NCBI RefSeq assembly: GCF_029852145.1
Contig: NC_079979.1
Location: 12,440,642-12,504,641 of the forward strand
From: Microplitis mediator
Taxonomy: Eukaryota > Arthropoda > Insecta > Hymenoptera > Braconidae
Direction of reading: 5' to 3'
DNA length: 64,000 nucleotides
Shown: positions 24,766 through 37,399 of the stretch, piece by piece
Layout: each line of letters opens with the position of its first letter
Numbering within the stretch: position 1 is the stretch's first letter
The notes under the pieces: generated by a model
Databases searched by the model: none
Seen by the model: only the letters and a program-made list of their open reading frames with translations
Told to the model about the DNA's origin: nothing
Made by a program: the position numbers and the translations under genes

Positions 24766-25134
24766 TCAATTTATGAGTGACAAGTGGGAATTTTTAAATT
24801 TTTAAATAAATAAATAAAATGCAGTATAATAAAAATAAAAAAATTCATATTTAGTTCAATGAAAAATTAGTACGTGCATTTTTTTAAATTCACTATTTTG
24901 ATTCCTTTATTTATTTATTTAAAATTTAAAATTCAGTGTGAATGTAGCAGGCATCAGACAAATTTATTATTACTAAATATAGTAAATAATTAATAAAATG
25001 AATTTTAAGAAAAATGCGTATTTAAAAAATTTCAAAATTAATGAGTGCATTTTTTTCAAATATATATTTTTTAATTTTTTACTCTATTTATTTATAATTT
25101 TAAATTTGTCTGATCCTGCTACATTCCCACTCAT
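24766..25134. mobile_element. Two adjacent TGTAGCAGAC-type MITEs
   Basis: The second copy (24933-25134) has the typical CAGTGTGAATGTAGCAGGCA and GCTACATTCCCACTCAT ends. The first (about 24766-24930) resembles the 8115-8330 type with ATGAGTGACAAGTGGG and TTTATTTATTTAAAATTTAA. Confidence 0.6.
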
Positions 25135-25200
25135 ATTTAAATTTTATAAAAATGTCTCATCTGCATCCACTCTAAAATTTCAGGATCATAATTCTATTAA

Positions 25201-25235
25201 TTATTATAAATATATATATATATATATATATGTAC
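25201..25235. repeat. (TA)n microsatellite
   Basis: Alternating TA with one TATGTACATATA interruption. Confidence 0.8.
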
Positions 25236-25522
25236 ATATATATATTTTTTAAAATAAGTTATTAAGTTACTGTGAGTGTTCTCTTTTCACTGTTCAGTTT
25301 ACGCTGGGAAAGTTTAAATACTGATAATAAAAGCGAGCAAACTTGGATGGTGTCAGCACCAAATGAACTTATTGCTCAGTACGATAAAATATACAGGAAT
25401 TTATAAAAATTTATTGGTGTTACGAAGACTATTATTAGTGATAATAATATTTGTTCTGTGTTAATTAATAGTTTTTTAAAATAACTGTGATAGGTTTATG
25501 ATATTGATACTGATGACACTAC

Positions 25523-25525
25523 TGC

Positions 25526-25555
<30 letters not shown>
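25523..25555. repeat. (GAT)n microsatellite
   Basis: About ten consecutive GAT units, then imperfect ones. Confidence 0.9.
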
Positions 25556-25557
<2 letters not shown>

Positions 25558-25659
25558 TTGATGACGAAGATAGTGTTTTGTACATCAGATAGTGAAGATA
25601 ATTAACTGAAATAATAAAACAATTAAAAGAAGAAAATAAGAATAAGAAGAAATGATTGG

Positions 25660-25856
25660 AGAGCATTTAATATTGTGGGACGCGCGACTACGCCATCTCC
25701 TCGTACTCGGTGCTCGGTGTGCGGCTTGTGTTCTCTCGACAGAGTTTCTCCAGTAGTGCACGTTGACCCGGCGCAAACGCCGGGCTCGTACCACCCTTGG
25801 ACTACGACGAAGACCTCGACGACGGATTCTAGACCACGCTCGAATCTCCCAGGTTC
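25660..25856 (+). other. GC-rich block, candidate non-coding exon
   Basis: A sharp GC-rich stretch ends at CTCCCAG/GTTCGA, a usable donor at 25852. Frames on both strands look incidental and differ in length. It may be a leader exon of a long upstream transcript. Confidence 0.25.
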
Positions 25857-26178
25857 GATTTTTATTGGTTACTTTTTTTTTTTCCATAACCTTCTTTTTA
25901 TTTTTTTTTTAAATGCGAGTATGTACTAATACTAACTGGCGTAATTTCAGTATGTTATTATGTGCCGTTAAAAGTAAAGTGCGATATCCAACTAAACCTA
26001 GTGCATGAAAGAGTGAGCGAAAGAGTTTGAGTGAGTGAGCAAGACGGTGTTATGTTTCCTGTATGTTACGCCCATCTTTTCTATCATCCGGACTCGTACA
26101 CAAAACCAATTCTTCACGTTTACTTCCGTTATCATTTTCAAGGACTCGAAAAAGTTTGTCGTCAAGGTACGATTTTGT

Positions 26179-26390
26179 GATGAGTGTAAATGTAGCAAAC
26201 ATACGAAAATTTTTTAATTGCATATAAAAATAATTGAATAGTTAAAGATAAAATTTTAAAAAATGCATATACGGAATTTTGAATTATGTACACATGCATT
26301 TTTTTATTTTTATTTTGTAAACATTTTTATTTAATATTTAAAGTTTTAAAAAAATTGTCGGGTGTTCGCTAACTTTACTATCAGGATTTT
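26179..26390. mobile_element. MITE with mixed family ends
   Basis: The left end GATGAGTGTAAATGTAGCAA is of the TGTAGCAGAC family, while the right end TCGCTAACTTTACTATCAGG resembles the ACTGAAGTTAGC family. This could be a recombinant or two partial elements. Confidence 0.45.
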
Positions 26391-27016
26391 GCGAGTGTTT
26401 TCTTATTCCCAGTGAATTTAAATATAAAATTAAAATAATAATTATAATAATGAATAAATAAATAGACTTAAATAGTGACGAAACTACAAAAGAGTATATG
26501 ACCTCTTCAAACTACAAATAGTTAGATGATTATTTATAGATCTCATGCCACTCATTTTATTATTATTTTTTATTTAATCAACTTACCGACGGTAGACGAG
26601 TGATTATTTTTTTACTGTACGTATATTCTATTTATTTTGTATTTTAATTCTCTGGGTTTCAAGATTTGAAATTTTCTTAGTTTCTATTAATTTACAATTC
26701 CTGCATTTTTTTTAAATATCGAGAGTTTATACACGTGTGAAAATAATGAACAAATAATTTTATAGTGTATAAATAATAATTGAGCAAGTTCCATTTTGTG
26801 AACGTCGACATTGAAATTTATTATACCGACGCGTTGACGTACTTGTTCATTTTACGCCTATATTTTTTTCATTTAAATCAATAATTATTATTATTATGTA
26901 GAAAATAACGTCAGGTAGTTTATTATCTTACTAAATTTTCTCTAATCTTTATCAGTGGTGATAATACTATTTTTTTTATTAATGATAAAGTATCAGTGTT
27001 CGTATTTAATTATCAG

Positions 27017-27018
<2 letters not shown>

Positions 27019-27082
<64 letters not shown>
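27019..27082. repeat. (AT)n microsatellite
   Basis: About 32 uninterrupted AT units. Confidence 0.95.
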
Positions 27083-27085
<3 letters not shown>

Positions 27086-27151
27086 ATACATTTTTTAAGT
27101 TTATTTTTTAAATAACGCGGGTGAAATTAAAAAAAAATATTTCAAGTCTGC

Positions 27152-27333
27152 GAGTGTGAATTTAGCGGACAAATTTAAAATAATAAATAAATAGAATAAA
27201 TAATTAAAAAAAAATGCACTTGATAATTTTTAAATTTTTTAAATGCGCAATTTTTTTTAAATTGATTTTTATTAATTATTTACTCTATTTATTAATAGTT
27301 TTAAATTTGTCTGTCTGTTACATTCACACTCAT
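27152..27333. mobile_element. TGTAGCAGAC-family MITE
   Basis: GAGTGTGAATTTAGCGGACA and GTCTGTTACATTCACACTC ends with the standard interior (ATAAATAGAATAAATAATTA and TTATTTACTCTATTTATTAA). Confidence 0.75.
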
Positions 27334-28590
27334 TTAAGTCTTTATTGGCTTCAGTTTTATGCCAGTGATTTTCTTATATGTTTTATTTTTTTAATTAAAA
27401 AATTCCAATAGATATATAAAAATAAAAATTTCAAGTACAAATATTTTTACTTTTGAATTTAATTGGCAGTAAAAAAATTTAAGTGTTTATGTGCGATAGG
27501 AGTAAATGCATTTTTGGTCAACAAAATAATTTAATATTTTTGTGATAATTATTTACGTCGTGATTTAGTTTCGAAAAATAGAATTTACTTAGTGATAAAA
27601 GTGTGTCATTAGTGATTGTCATTAGTCAAACAAATTATTAACTATATTTTTTTTTAGAAACTTATATTCAGACTTGTTTTCATTGTTTCAATTTTGAATT
27701 ACGTTTTAATTTTTGTTTATCAATACATTTATTTTTATTTAACAGATAAATGAAAGAAAAAAAAAAAAACAAATTAAGTTTTATCCAATAAAATTAGAAA
27801 ATTATTAAGTGAACAAAAATAGAATCGATATATTTTTACGTGACTAAAATGCATGATGACGTGGAGAATAGGTTTGAGTGATATGATGTCATTGGTAAAA
27901 AGACTTAAATAATTAAAAGAAATAAATATACGTATAGAGTTATTGACAATAGCTTTTTATCATGGCTATTGTATAAATATATCATTATCTAAAATAATTA
28001 AATTAACACTTGATAAGTGGGACATAAAGAAAATATAAAAATTCACGGTACGAATTTCAGTTTACTCAAAAATAATTTTAAACGACCTTCTGCTGTTATT
28101 TGCTCGTAATTATCGCCATTATCGTATTTTACATTAAAATATCATAATATTATATTATTTATATATACATATTTTGAGTGTATAGGAAATTCAATATTTA
28201 ATTGCAGTAGTAATTATAAAAAAATATTTTTTATATATTTAATATGTTGATATTTAGGTCGAGAGGATAAATTTATAGAAAAATTAAACATATTTGCTAA
28301 TTTTTGAATTTGAATCTGCAGGAATTTTTAAGAAACAAATCATATTGGTTATAAATTTTGCGAAAGAAAGTTATTAAATTTATTATAATTCTTATTAATT
28401 TTCAAATTTTTTTTTCTGAATTTTAATATTTAAATCTTTATTAATATTGAGAATCACAATGAAATTTAATAATATTGGATCTGAATGTTACGAAAAAAGT
28501 TATTAAATTTTTATTAATTTTGAAATTTTGATTCTAAACTTTAATATTTGAATATATATTAACATTAAGAATTTTTGTTAAAAATTTCAC

Positions 28591-28793
28591 GAGTGTGAAT
28601 GTAGCAGACATCTAAAAAATCGAATATTATAAATAAATAGGGTAGATAATTAAAAAAATAACATGTATAAAAATTCCACTCACTAATTACAAAATTTTTT
28701 AAATACGTATTTTTCTATATTTTATTTTATTAATTATTTACTCTATTTATTAATTATTTTAAATTTGTCTGATGTCTGCTACATTCACACTCA
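28591..28793. mobile_element. TGTAGCAGAC-family MITE
   Basis: GAGTGTGAATGTAGCAGACA on the left and its exact reverse complement at the right end, so this copy is relatively young. About 203 bp. Confidence 0.85.
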
Positions 28794-28794
28794 T

Positions 28795-30920
28795 AAAATT
28801 TCATATAAGATTGCGTATTAATATTTTGAATAACGTTTTTAATTTAACAAATACTCATCTAAATATTCCGAAAAATTATATTAATTTTCATACTTAACTT
28901 GATCTTAAATTAAATAGATTTTTCCGTATTAATTTTCATAAGCGTATTAAATTTTCATAAGTCTTTCATTCTGAAATTTCAAAACTTCAGATTCTTAACT
29001 TTCAGAATTTGAGTTGAAAATTGCGTTATAACTTTTTTTCTGAATTTTCATAAAAATTTTTACCAGTACATTTAGTTTTTTAAAATGGACCCTGAATTTT
29101 TAGTCAGGTTTGAATATTCTTCTCAATATCCTCATTCTTGGTCTTAGTTTTAGTCTTGGTCTTGGCTTGGTATGAGTGTCCACTAGTGTGAGTCAGAATA
29201 CAGAGAATGGCCCGGATCTTTTTCATTTCCATCATCATCGTACATATAAAGAGCTGACCAGTACACACGTGCATATTTTTCTTATACACATCAGTCTAAT
29301 CCAAAAGCTCTCGTATGTATAATGGCCCTTTACCAACACAACTCTACTATACTCCAATACGTGGTCGGTTTTTAACGCGTCCTTTAAACAGAGACATACA
29401 TACATATCTACATATATACACATCCATAGTTCTTTATATTCTTTTCACAGACGTAACTTTTATGTAGACGGCTACTCATATGCAAATATTTATTCAATCG
29501 CCATATTGGTTGAATTTTAAAAATAAACAAAATAATAAATAATTATTATTACTGTAAATTTATCGTATTGTAGTATGAGTTGTTTTAAGTGATGCTGAGG
29601 AATTTTTTAAGCATACGGTATAAGAAGGAAACCAATAGTGATTGGACACGTACAATGAGAATGTTGAATCATGGTCGTCATCGTGATACGATCATCAGCA
29701 TCACCACCAGCAGGATCGAATGCCAGCCAGTAAACATTCTAGGCATAATTAACGTTACATTACATCATGTACATCCTCTCTTTGCTCCAACACGCCCCAA
29801 AATCCAGTACAGGTTTGCTCTTTCTCATCTCGAGGTATCCTTGGCGGCAAACCGCGTTCGTAAACTCAAACAAACTTTACACAGAATCTAGACTAGAGTA
29901 TACTGAGTATAGTACGAGTATGTGATGTGTGTTTCCAAGTTGAGGAATTTGAATTTGGGTCTTTTAGTTTTTTTTATAAAAACTACTTTGTCTTGTTGTA
30001 GTTTTTTTTTTTTTATGTTCTCTTGTGGCGGATGAAAAATTCCGGATGTTTAGAGAATGGGAGAGGAAGTGCTTGAATTGATGCTGATGCAATTTGCGAA
30101 ATGCCTCGCGTTATTTTAAAATCACTGAATTATTTAAGTTTAAATTAATTTTATTCGCGAGAGAGAGGGAAAGCAATCAATAGTTGCAAGTACTTCAGGT
30201 GCGACAAATGAGAAAATTTAAAAAATTCAATATTACGCGACACATTTTCATCTCTAAGATTATCACGAATATTATTGGTTGCTGGGGAAATATTGGCTTT
30301 TCCCTCCTTTCTTTCTTTCTTACTTTCTTTCCTTCATTATTATTATAAAAATAACAATAATAATTATTATTATTATTATTTTTCGAAACTTTTTCTTTTT
30401 TTTATCTTCTACTAAAGTAGAGCAGCTACGAAATAATTTATGAGCAAAGTTAATCTCGGACATTTTGTGGTTAACGTATATGCTCTCTGGAGTCATGTCA
30501 CTATTGCCCGGTTCTTTATTTCTTCCATTTAAAATCTTACTATCAACTAAAAACTATTATTCTGTCCTTCCGCAGTTGATCATTGTTTAATATTCTTATA
30601 TGTCATATACTTGTCCATTGTTATTTAACTTTGATAATTTATTTAAATATTATCTTATAGTTCTGTAAAAACAAAAAAAGAGTTTAGTTTCTTCAGACGA
30701 GTACATTTTGTATTTTCAGATAACAAAAAATAATAATGACGTTGGACTTGGAACTATATAAAAAGTACGCACATATATATACATATATATATATATATAA
30801 AATTTAAAATAATGTTCTTCAACTTGTCAGTTGACCTTTAAAATGATGAATCATAAATGTTTAAAGTCAAAAACTTTATTGTTTATATTTCATACCAATA
30901 ATTTGATAACAATAACAATG

Positions 30921-30956
<36 letters not shown>

Positions 30957-33664
30957 TTGACTGTAACAACGAAATAATATTTATTTTTACTTCTTAAAAT
31001 TAGCTGGACGTTTATTTTATTTTCATTTCTTCTCTAATTGAATGGAGAATAAAAGTGAAGTAAAAAAATAAAATAAAAATAAAATAATAGAAAGTATGAA
31101 GGCTTTAGGGCGCGTCGTGTCGATCGATCGAACTCCGATATCTCGACTAATATTATTGTAGTTTAAATATAAAAGAATAAAAATATGTTTGGTTTTAAAT
31201 AAAACGTGGAAAATTGCAAGTAGAATTGGCTGATGGCCATCTCAGTTAACTCCCCGCCATTTTGTGTCGCTCATTCTTCTTTCTCTTATTTTCTCTCTTT
31301 GGCTCTGTTATGCACTAGCATGCACTGTTATGTTGTGCTGATGTTGGTGATCATCATGACCAGACACTGCTACAAAATTGAGGTAAAACCCATACCAGTA
31401 ATGCACACACACATATATATCTATATATATATGTATATAAGTAAAGTGGGGACTTGTAAAGTTGTCTTCAAGAACAACCGGTCGCTCTACGTCTTGTTCG
31501 TTTAATCTTTTCATGACTCGTCACGACAACGAGTCACTGAGCATTTCGACGTATCCTCTACTTGACTACTCAACTACATCAGTAAGAGCAAATATCATAG
31601 GCAGTGGACCATTTTATACAGCTACAAAACCAGTAGATTCTGTTATATAAAGAAAATATCGATCGGATGCTAAACTTTTGTTACAACTCGCCTTGATTTT
31701 ACCATTACTATTTATTTTCCTGCTCCAAAATCAATCGAGTTCATCTCGCTCTTATGACCATCCACATAAAATGGGTCATTCAAATATTTAAACTGCCTTA
31801 GTATTGTTATTGTCGTAATTAATCTTCTTAATATTTTTTAGTTTCGATTTTAAAGCAGGCTATTTAATAATGGCATTAAATTCGCTAGATCGCTGAAGAA
31901 ATATATAGTCTATAAAAGAAGTATAATGGCAATAGAAATGACAGCAATAAGTATCACGTCTAGAGTCTGCACATTCAATATATATATATATATATTGTTC
32001 ATGTAATAAAATCAAGACAACGCATTTTATCTGCAGTGATAAAAAAATAGGGTACAAGAAAAAATAACTTACTCAATATTGATCGGATATAAATTTTTCG
32101 ATATTTTTTTCTTACATTTCCTCTTTGCTCATTTCCACCGGAAGACATTTTGACACAATGTACATCTCTGTTTGAATTTTGTTGGTTTAAAAATTCATTC
32201 GATTCATTGACGAGAGCATGTCAATTTTTGTTATTTATTTATTTTATTTTTATTTGTCAATGGAAGAAACACATTGGCATGAACGCATTGCACGAGCAAC
32301 ACGTACTCAAGAGAAATAGCAGTAGAGAACCATCAAAGACACGTCTTCTCTTCAACTCTATTCTACGCCGGAAGCTCGGAGAATATTACATTCAACTCGC
32401 GTTCTCTTTATCTTTCTTCTTTTACTTTATTTATATTTCTTCACTTTGTCTTCATCCTCATCTTCATCCTCATCTTCTACATGTTTTTTTTTATTTTCGT
32501 CACTTTTATTTAAAGTCTGATGCATTTTCTCAATGCGAATTCCTACAAGAACTCAACCAACCATCCGACCGACCAACCGACCAAACCTAGCTGTCATTCT
32601 GTTAAATTTGCATTCGTGTATTATTGCAACACGCAATGCCTCGACCAAGATGACGACGTTGTTGTTGCTACTGGTTGTTGTTTTATAATTTCGCAATTTC
32701 CATATAAAAACACCTAGTAAAGAGACAAGAGATATGTATCCGCGTTATTTTACTACGTTCCTTCACCTTCTTCTTTTTCTACTCGTGGGAGCTCACCCAC
32801 GTATTTACCCACGCGTCATATTTCCAATTTTTAAATCTCTGATTATAAAGATTATTTATTTATAATTTTATATTATATTATTAAAATATATAAAATAATA
32901 TACCGTTATACTTGTGCTCATTATCTCAGAAACAAAAACAATTTTATTGACTTTTAAATTTAAACTTGTCAAGAATTATTTTATTTTACATTCAAATTTA
33001 ATCAGTAAATTGTTGAATTTAAGTGAAAATTTTGAATAATTTTTTTTTAGGAAATTTTAGTCTGCAAATTTATTTCTTTGGGATTTCCGTGGATTTTTCA
33101 CGGTTTAGTTCAAATTCGGATTTAAAGTTTTAAAAAAATGAGTGTGAATGTAGCAGTTTAGGTAAATTTTTGCAAATACCTTTTTTATAGGAAATTTAAT
33201 TCTCTACAAATTTCTTCCTTTGTGTTTTTCGCGTATTTTTGATAGTTTAGTTAGAATTTCGATTTAAAGTTTTAAATAAAATGACACTGAAGTTAGAGGA
33301 CATTTAATTATTTATTTATTTTTTTCACAACGAAAAATTATTTAAAAAAATATTTTTAAAAATTGCACTTATAGTTTTTTAATTTTCTACATGTGCATAC
33401 TTTTGGTTTTTTTTTTCTTGTAAATATTGAAAAGAAATTTGAAAATTGTCAACTGTCTGCTAACTTCAGGTTCACTAAATAAATGTGTGACAAAAATATT
33501 TTATTTGAAATTCTAATTAAAATAACTGATTAACTATTGAGTTTACGTAAATTTTTGCAAATACCTTTTTTGTAAGAAATTTAATTCTCTACAAATTTGT
33601 CCCCTTGTGTGTTTCCTGTATTTTTAATAGTTTAGCTGCAAATTTAATTTAAAGTTTACAGGAA
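28795..33664. other. Gene-poor interval
   Basis: Mostly AT-rich DNA with short microsatellites, for example (AT)n at 30922-30953 and 31979-31994. Short frames (29589-29891, 31233-31505, 32150-32590) show no recognisable protein features and little conservation signal. A solo TGTAGCAGAC-type end lies at 33139-33155. Confidence 0.45.
33280..33475. mobile_element. ACTGAAGTTAGC-family MITE
   Basis: ATGACACTGAAGTTAGAGGA and CTGTCTGCTAACTTCAGGTT ends; interior motifs TTGCACTTATAG and CTACATGTGCATACTTTTGG. It splits a direct duplication: TTTTTGCAAATACCTTTTTT-like text occurs on both sides (33167 and 33552). Confidence 0.7.
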
Positions 33665-34084
33665 CGAAATTTATTTTTTATCATTAATGCAATATAAGTA
33701 CTATCTTAGTGCACGCTCTTTTGTTCGCCAAATAGCTGTTTGCCCATTCAACTGTTTCCACGACATTTGTGTGCGTTAAACGATTATCTGCGTGCGACAA
33801 GTAAACTTGTCGCACTCAAATTTACTTCCCGTATGCAGATTATCGTATAACCCACAAAAATGTCGCGGCAACAGTTGAATCAGCAAAAAGCTACTTGGAG
33901 AATAAAACAGCGAGCACTAAGATAGTACTTATATTGCATTAATGATAAAAAAAACTGTGTTCAATTCGTGCGGTGTTGTCGATTACCCACTCGAGCGAAT
34001 GAGCGCACTCACTTCGTTCGTGCGCTCAACTTCGCTCTCGTGGGCAATCGACAACTTACCGCACTAGTTGTACAATATACTATT
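33665..34084 (+). repeat. Compound palindromic repeat, copy 2 (full length)
   Basis: Reverse-strand relative of 280-612. The first part (about 33670-33950) is itself an inverted-repeat element with TATCATTAATGCAATATAAG at one end and its inverse at the other. The second part is an imperfect palindrome around CGATTACCCACTCGAGCG and CTCGTGGGCAATCGACA. No ORF. Confidence 0.75.
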
Positions 34085-35545
34085 CTATTGTATTTATTTA
34101 AAAAACCCTAGTGGATTCGTTAAAGTGAATCCAATGTAACTAGATCAATTCAAAGTTGACTGTTAATACAGCCATTTTTCGCTGATTAGCGTCAATCTAT
34201 GCGTCTCTAATTAGTTGAGAAACATTTGCGTCACCTTCTCGTGTTCTACTTTTCGTGCACTCTCTAACTAGTCGGACAGTGACGCTCACTCATATGTCAG
34301 ATACATCAGAAGTGTTGTCTACTTTTAAATTAAAAAAACCCATATCTATATATATCTATATAAGTAAATAAAGTGATCCGCTATGCACATATTTATTTTA
34401 TTTACCATCTTATTGTGTATGCATTTGAGATAATGATTGGCTATTTTTAAGCCGCCAAAAATATAAAATACTACTTGGAAATATATATTTTCTTGGAATA
34501 AAAGTTGTTAGTACGCACGGTGCATATACCGACACCTCTTTCATCCCCTATTGTTTATTCCTGAAGCGTAATTACAGGCAAAGAGAATAGTAAAAAAAAA
34601 ATATTTAAAATAATCGTGATTGAGACTGACGGCACAAAAGAGGAAGAAGACGAAGACTCGAAAAAGCGACAATTCAAATTGAATAAAAAATAAAAAAGGG
34701 AACAGTGTCTTTGTTTATTTTTATTTCGCGGCCCACTTCCTTACTACGATATCCGTTCTTTTAATACTCGTATTTATTTTTCAAAAGGTCTTTGATAAAA
34801 AATATCATTCGTTATCTGAAGCTACAATGGATCATCAGAAGTAGAATAAAAATATAATGTCAGGATAAATTTTAAATTAGTAATGGGTGGGGAATTGGTC
34901 GAATCGATTGCTAATTTAGCTGCTGGATGTCGTCGACGTCATGATATATGCATTACATAGACGACTGATTGCACGTGAATGAGAGACGTATAAAAAAAAA
35001 GTAGCTCTGAAAATACCTGGGATATAAAACTCGATGGTCTCATATAATAATCATCTGATGCAAAAGCTTCTTTGTAACTGAAACGGAGTGAATTGAATTT
35101 TTTTCGAGATGGAAATAGAGAAAATATAAAAATTATTTAAAGATTTTAAAATGTAAACTATCTTTGATAATATTTGAATAGTATCTTGTTTGCTTTTTAC
35201 TCTTATATATAAACTGTTGGTCTTCGTGGGAGAGTGAGGAAGTTTATAAAGAGAGGGCTTTCGATAATCGCGTGAGGAGCCATAAGATTATTCGTGCAGG
35301 CGGGCGTCTGGCAAGACCGAGGTCACGCCAACATTGATGATGCGACCATATGCTCTGTATATCTACATATGTAGACCCTTTATCCAATCCTAAGACCATT
35401 TAAATTAAATCTCTCCCTTTATCTGATCTCCAGCAGTATCTCCTACTAGATATTGCTCCATTTTGTGTGTTGATGCGTTTAATGTCTGACTGACTGAATG
35501 GTTGATTAGCTTTGAGATTTTTTTAAATAAATTCAAAAAATTTTT
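34085..35545. other. Intergenic DNA
   Basis: No gene or bounded repeat recognised. Confidence 0.4.
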
Positions 35546-36128
35546 TGATATTTTATCAGCAAACTATTTTGAGGGACCACTAGTGTGACAGCCTAAAAAA
35601 AGATGATTTTTGGGAATTTAAAAAAAAACTGCATGGAATATTTTGATGTTTTAAGGATACATTTGCGGATATATAATGAATATATGATAAAATTTTTGGA
35701 CCGAAAAATTGAAAATTCAGCGAGTTATTCGCAATCTCCCAAGGCTTCAAAAAAAAGTCCTCACTGCTGCGGTGATAGCGACCTTCAGTGCATGAAATAA
35801 AAAAAACCAAAAAGTTTATTGAACTAGAAGGTATTTTCTGTACCATGACCCTGGGTCGAAAAGAAAAATTTAAATTTAAAAAAATGGCGGGGTTTTTAAA
35901 AAAGAGTTTCAAATTTCGCGCTAAAATTTGACGATTTTTGGCTTGGCAAAATTACATTTTTTATTCGATCTGAAAACTGGAGGCTCATGGTATGGAGAAA
36001 TATAAAAGAAGCTGCAATAAGAATCAAATCGATCGGATGATTTGTCTTCGAGTTATAGCAGCAATTTTGAAAAATGGCTGTAATTCAAAAACTACTTGAA
36101 ATTTTAGTGCCATTTTTGAAGGTATAAT

Positions 36129-37032
36129 CAGGGTGGCCACGAACCGAGAATATCGGGAATTATCAGGGAATTTAGTGCAACCGGGAAATATCATGGAAAT
36201 GTCAGGGAATTTCTAAAAGTATCCGGGAATTAAATTGTAACAGTTGAAAATTAAAAAAATTTTAAATTATACACTAGTTATAAAAATTAAGGGATATTAA
36301 AAAAATTTCAAATTTTAAAGTGATTTTCAACAGATTGTAACCCGAAGGAAAATGGTCATACGTCAAAAACAAAAAAGGCAAATTGTAGCTTCAAGTGTCT
36401 AGTTTTCTGATCTGGTCTTTAAATTTTTTTACTATGTGCGGTTCCGGAGTAATCCTAAGAAAACTATCGAAAAATAAATTTACCAAATTTTCGCTCGTCG
36501 TAAAAACGGTCTTCAAGCTTCAATAAAGTTTTTTCGACAATTATCATTGATTTTTGATTGCTCCGGAACCGTGCATAATAAAAAAATTTTAAGACCCAGA
36601 TCAGAAAACTAGACACTTGAGGCTACAGTTTGACTTTTTGTTTTTATTGTACGACCATTTTCCTTCGAGTTACAAACTGTTGAAAATTACTAAAAAATTT
36701 GAAATTTTTTTAATATCTCTTAATTTTTGTAACCAGTGTATTTTGAATTTGTTTAAATCATAATATTTCTTATTAATCATTTTAACTTATACATTTTTAA
36801 CATCGAATAATCAAAAGTAGGCAATATAAATTTATTTTATTGCCATTTTTTCTGGTTTCTCGCATGATTTAATTATTAAATTTAATTATTAAAAATGAAA
36901 ATATAATTGAAATTTTGAATATCTAAATGACACGAATAAAATTTCTAAATCAGGGAAAAATGTGAAAAACTTTACTGGAAAACCGGGAAATATCAGGGAA
37001 TTTTGAAATCATTTCTTTGTGGCCACCCTGTA
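36129..37032. mobile_element. CAGGGTGGCCAC element nested in the preceding one
   Basis: ATCAGGGTGGCCACGAACC on the left pairs with TGTGGCCACCCTGTAT on the right. Repeated TATCAGGGAAT- and GGGAAATATCA-like motifs fill both arms. It breaks the host element between GAAGGTATA and TAGACTATC. A third element lies inside it. Confidence 0.8.
36270..36740. mobile_element. Third-level nested inverted-repeat element
   Basis: TACACTAGTTATAAAAATTA on the left pairs with TAATTTTTGTAACCAGTGTA on the right. The arms continue through AACAGATTGTAAC/GTTACAAACTGTT and through TGGTCATACG/CGTACGACCA. Length about 470 bp, long near-hairpin, no ORF. Confidence 0.8.
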
Positions 37033-37180
37033 TAGACTATCAAAATATGCTAAAAAAATAAATTTATTTTTTTCAAAATTTCACACTAGTGGTCCCTCTT
37101 AATGCCTTGCTGATAAAATCTATTTAAAAATATTATTATTAATTATCAAATAATAAAAACATACTTTTTATTTGTTGCAG

Positions 37181-37254
37181 ATAACGTCATAGCTGATGGA
37201 TTTTATTACTCATACCAAGAGCTTCTGATTTAAAAACGTATAGACATATTGCTG
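37181..37254 (+). other. Candidate non-coding exon
   Basis: A good acceptor (TTTTTATTTGTTGCAG) is followed after 74 nt by a GTGAGC donor. No open frame continues through it. It could be a leader exon of Smrter or of a long non-coding RNA. Confidence 0.35.
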
Positions 37255-37399
37255 GTGAGCAAAAAAAATAATGAAGAATTAATAGGTGGAGTTGAGAATA
37301 GAGTGACGTGAGGAAGAAAAGAATAATAGAAGCGAATAAGTGATAGAAGAGAGACTAAAAAGAGAGTTAGACATCAATGTGCGCGCGCACTCAATATGC

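Larger units (their letters stand above)
35573..37099. mobile_element. GGGACCACTAGTGTGA-family element, copy 2, carrying nested insertions
   Basis: Its outer 550 bp on the left and about 70 bp on the right match the copy at 20956-21606. Inverted sequence extends further outwards here (TATTTTATCAGCAA before the left end and TTGCTGATAAAAT after the right end), so the real ends may be near 35549 and 37119. A second element occupies 36129-37032. Confidence 0.85.

Noticed and set aside
35580..35912. 110-codon minus-strand frame similar to one at 21001-21297
   Set aside because: Both lie in copies of the same inverted-repeat element, frames shift between the copies, and no transposase motif is present.
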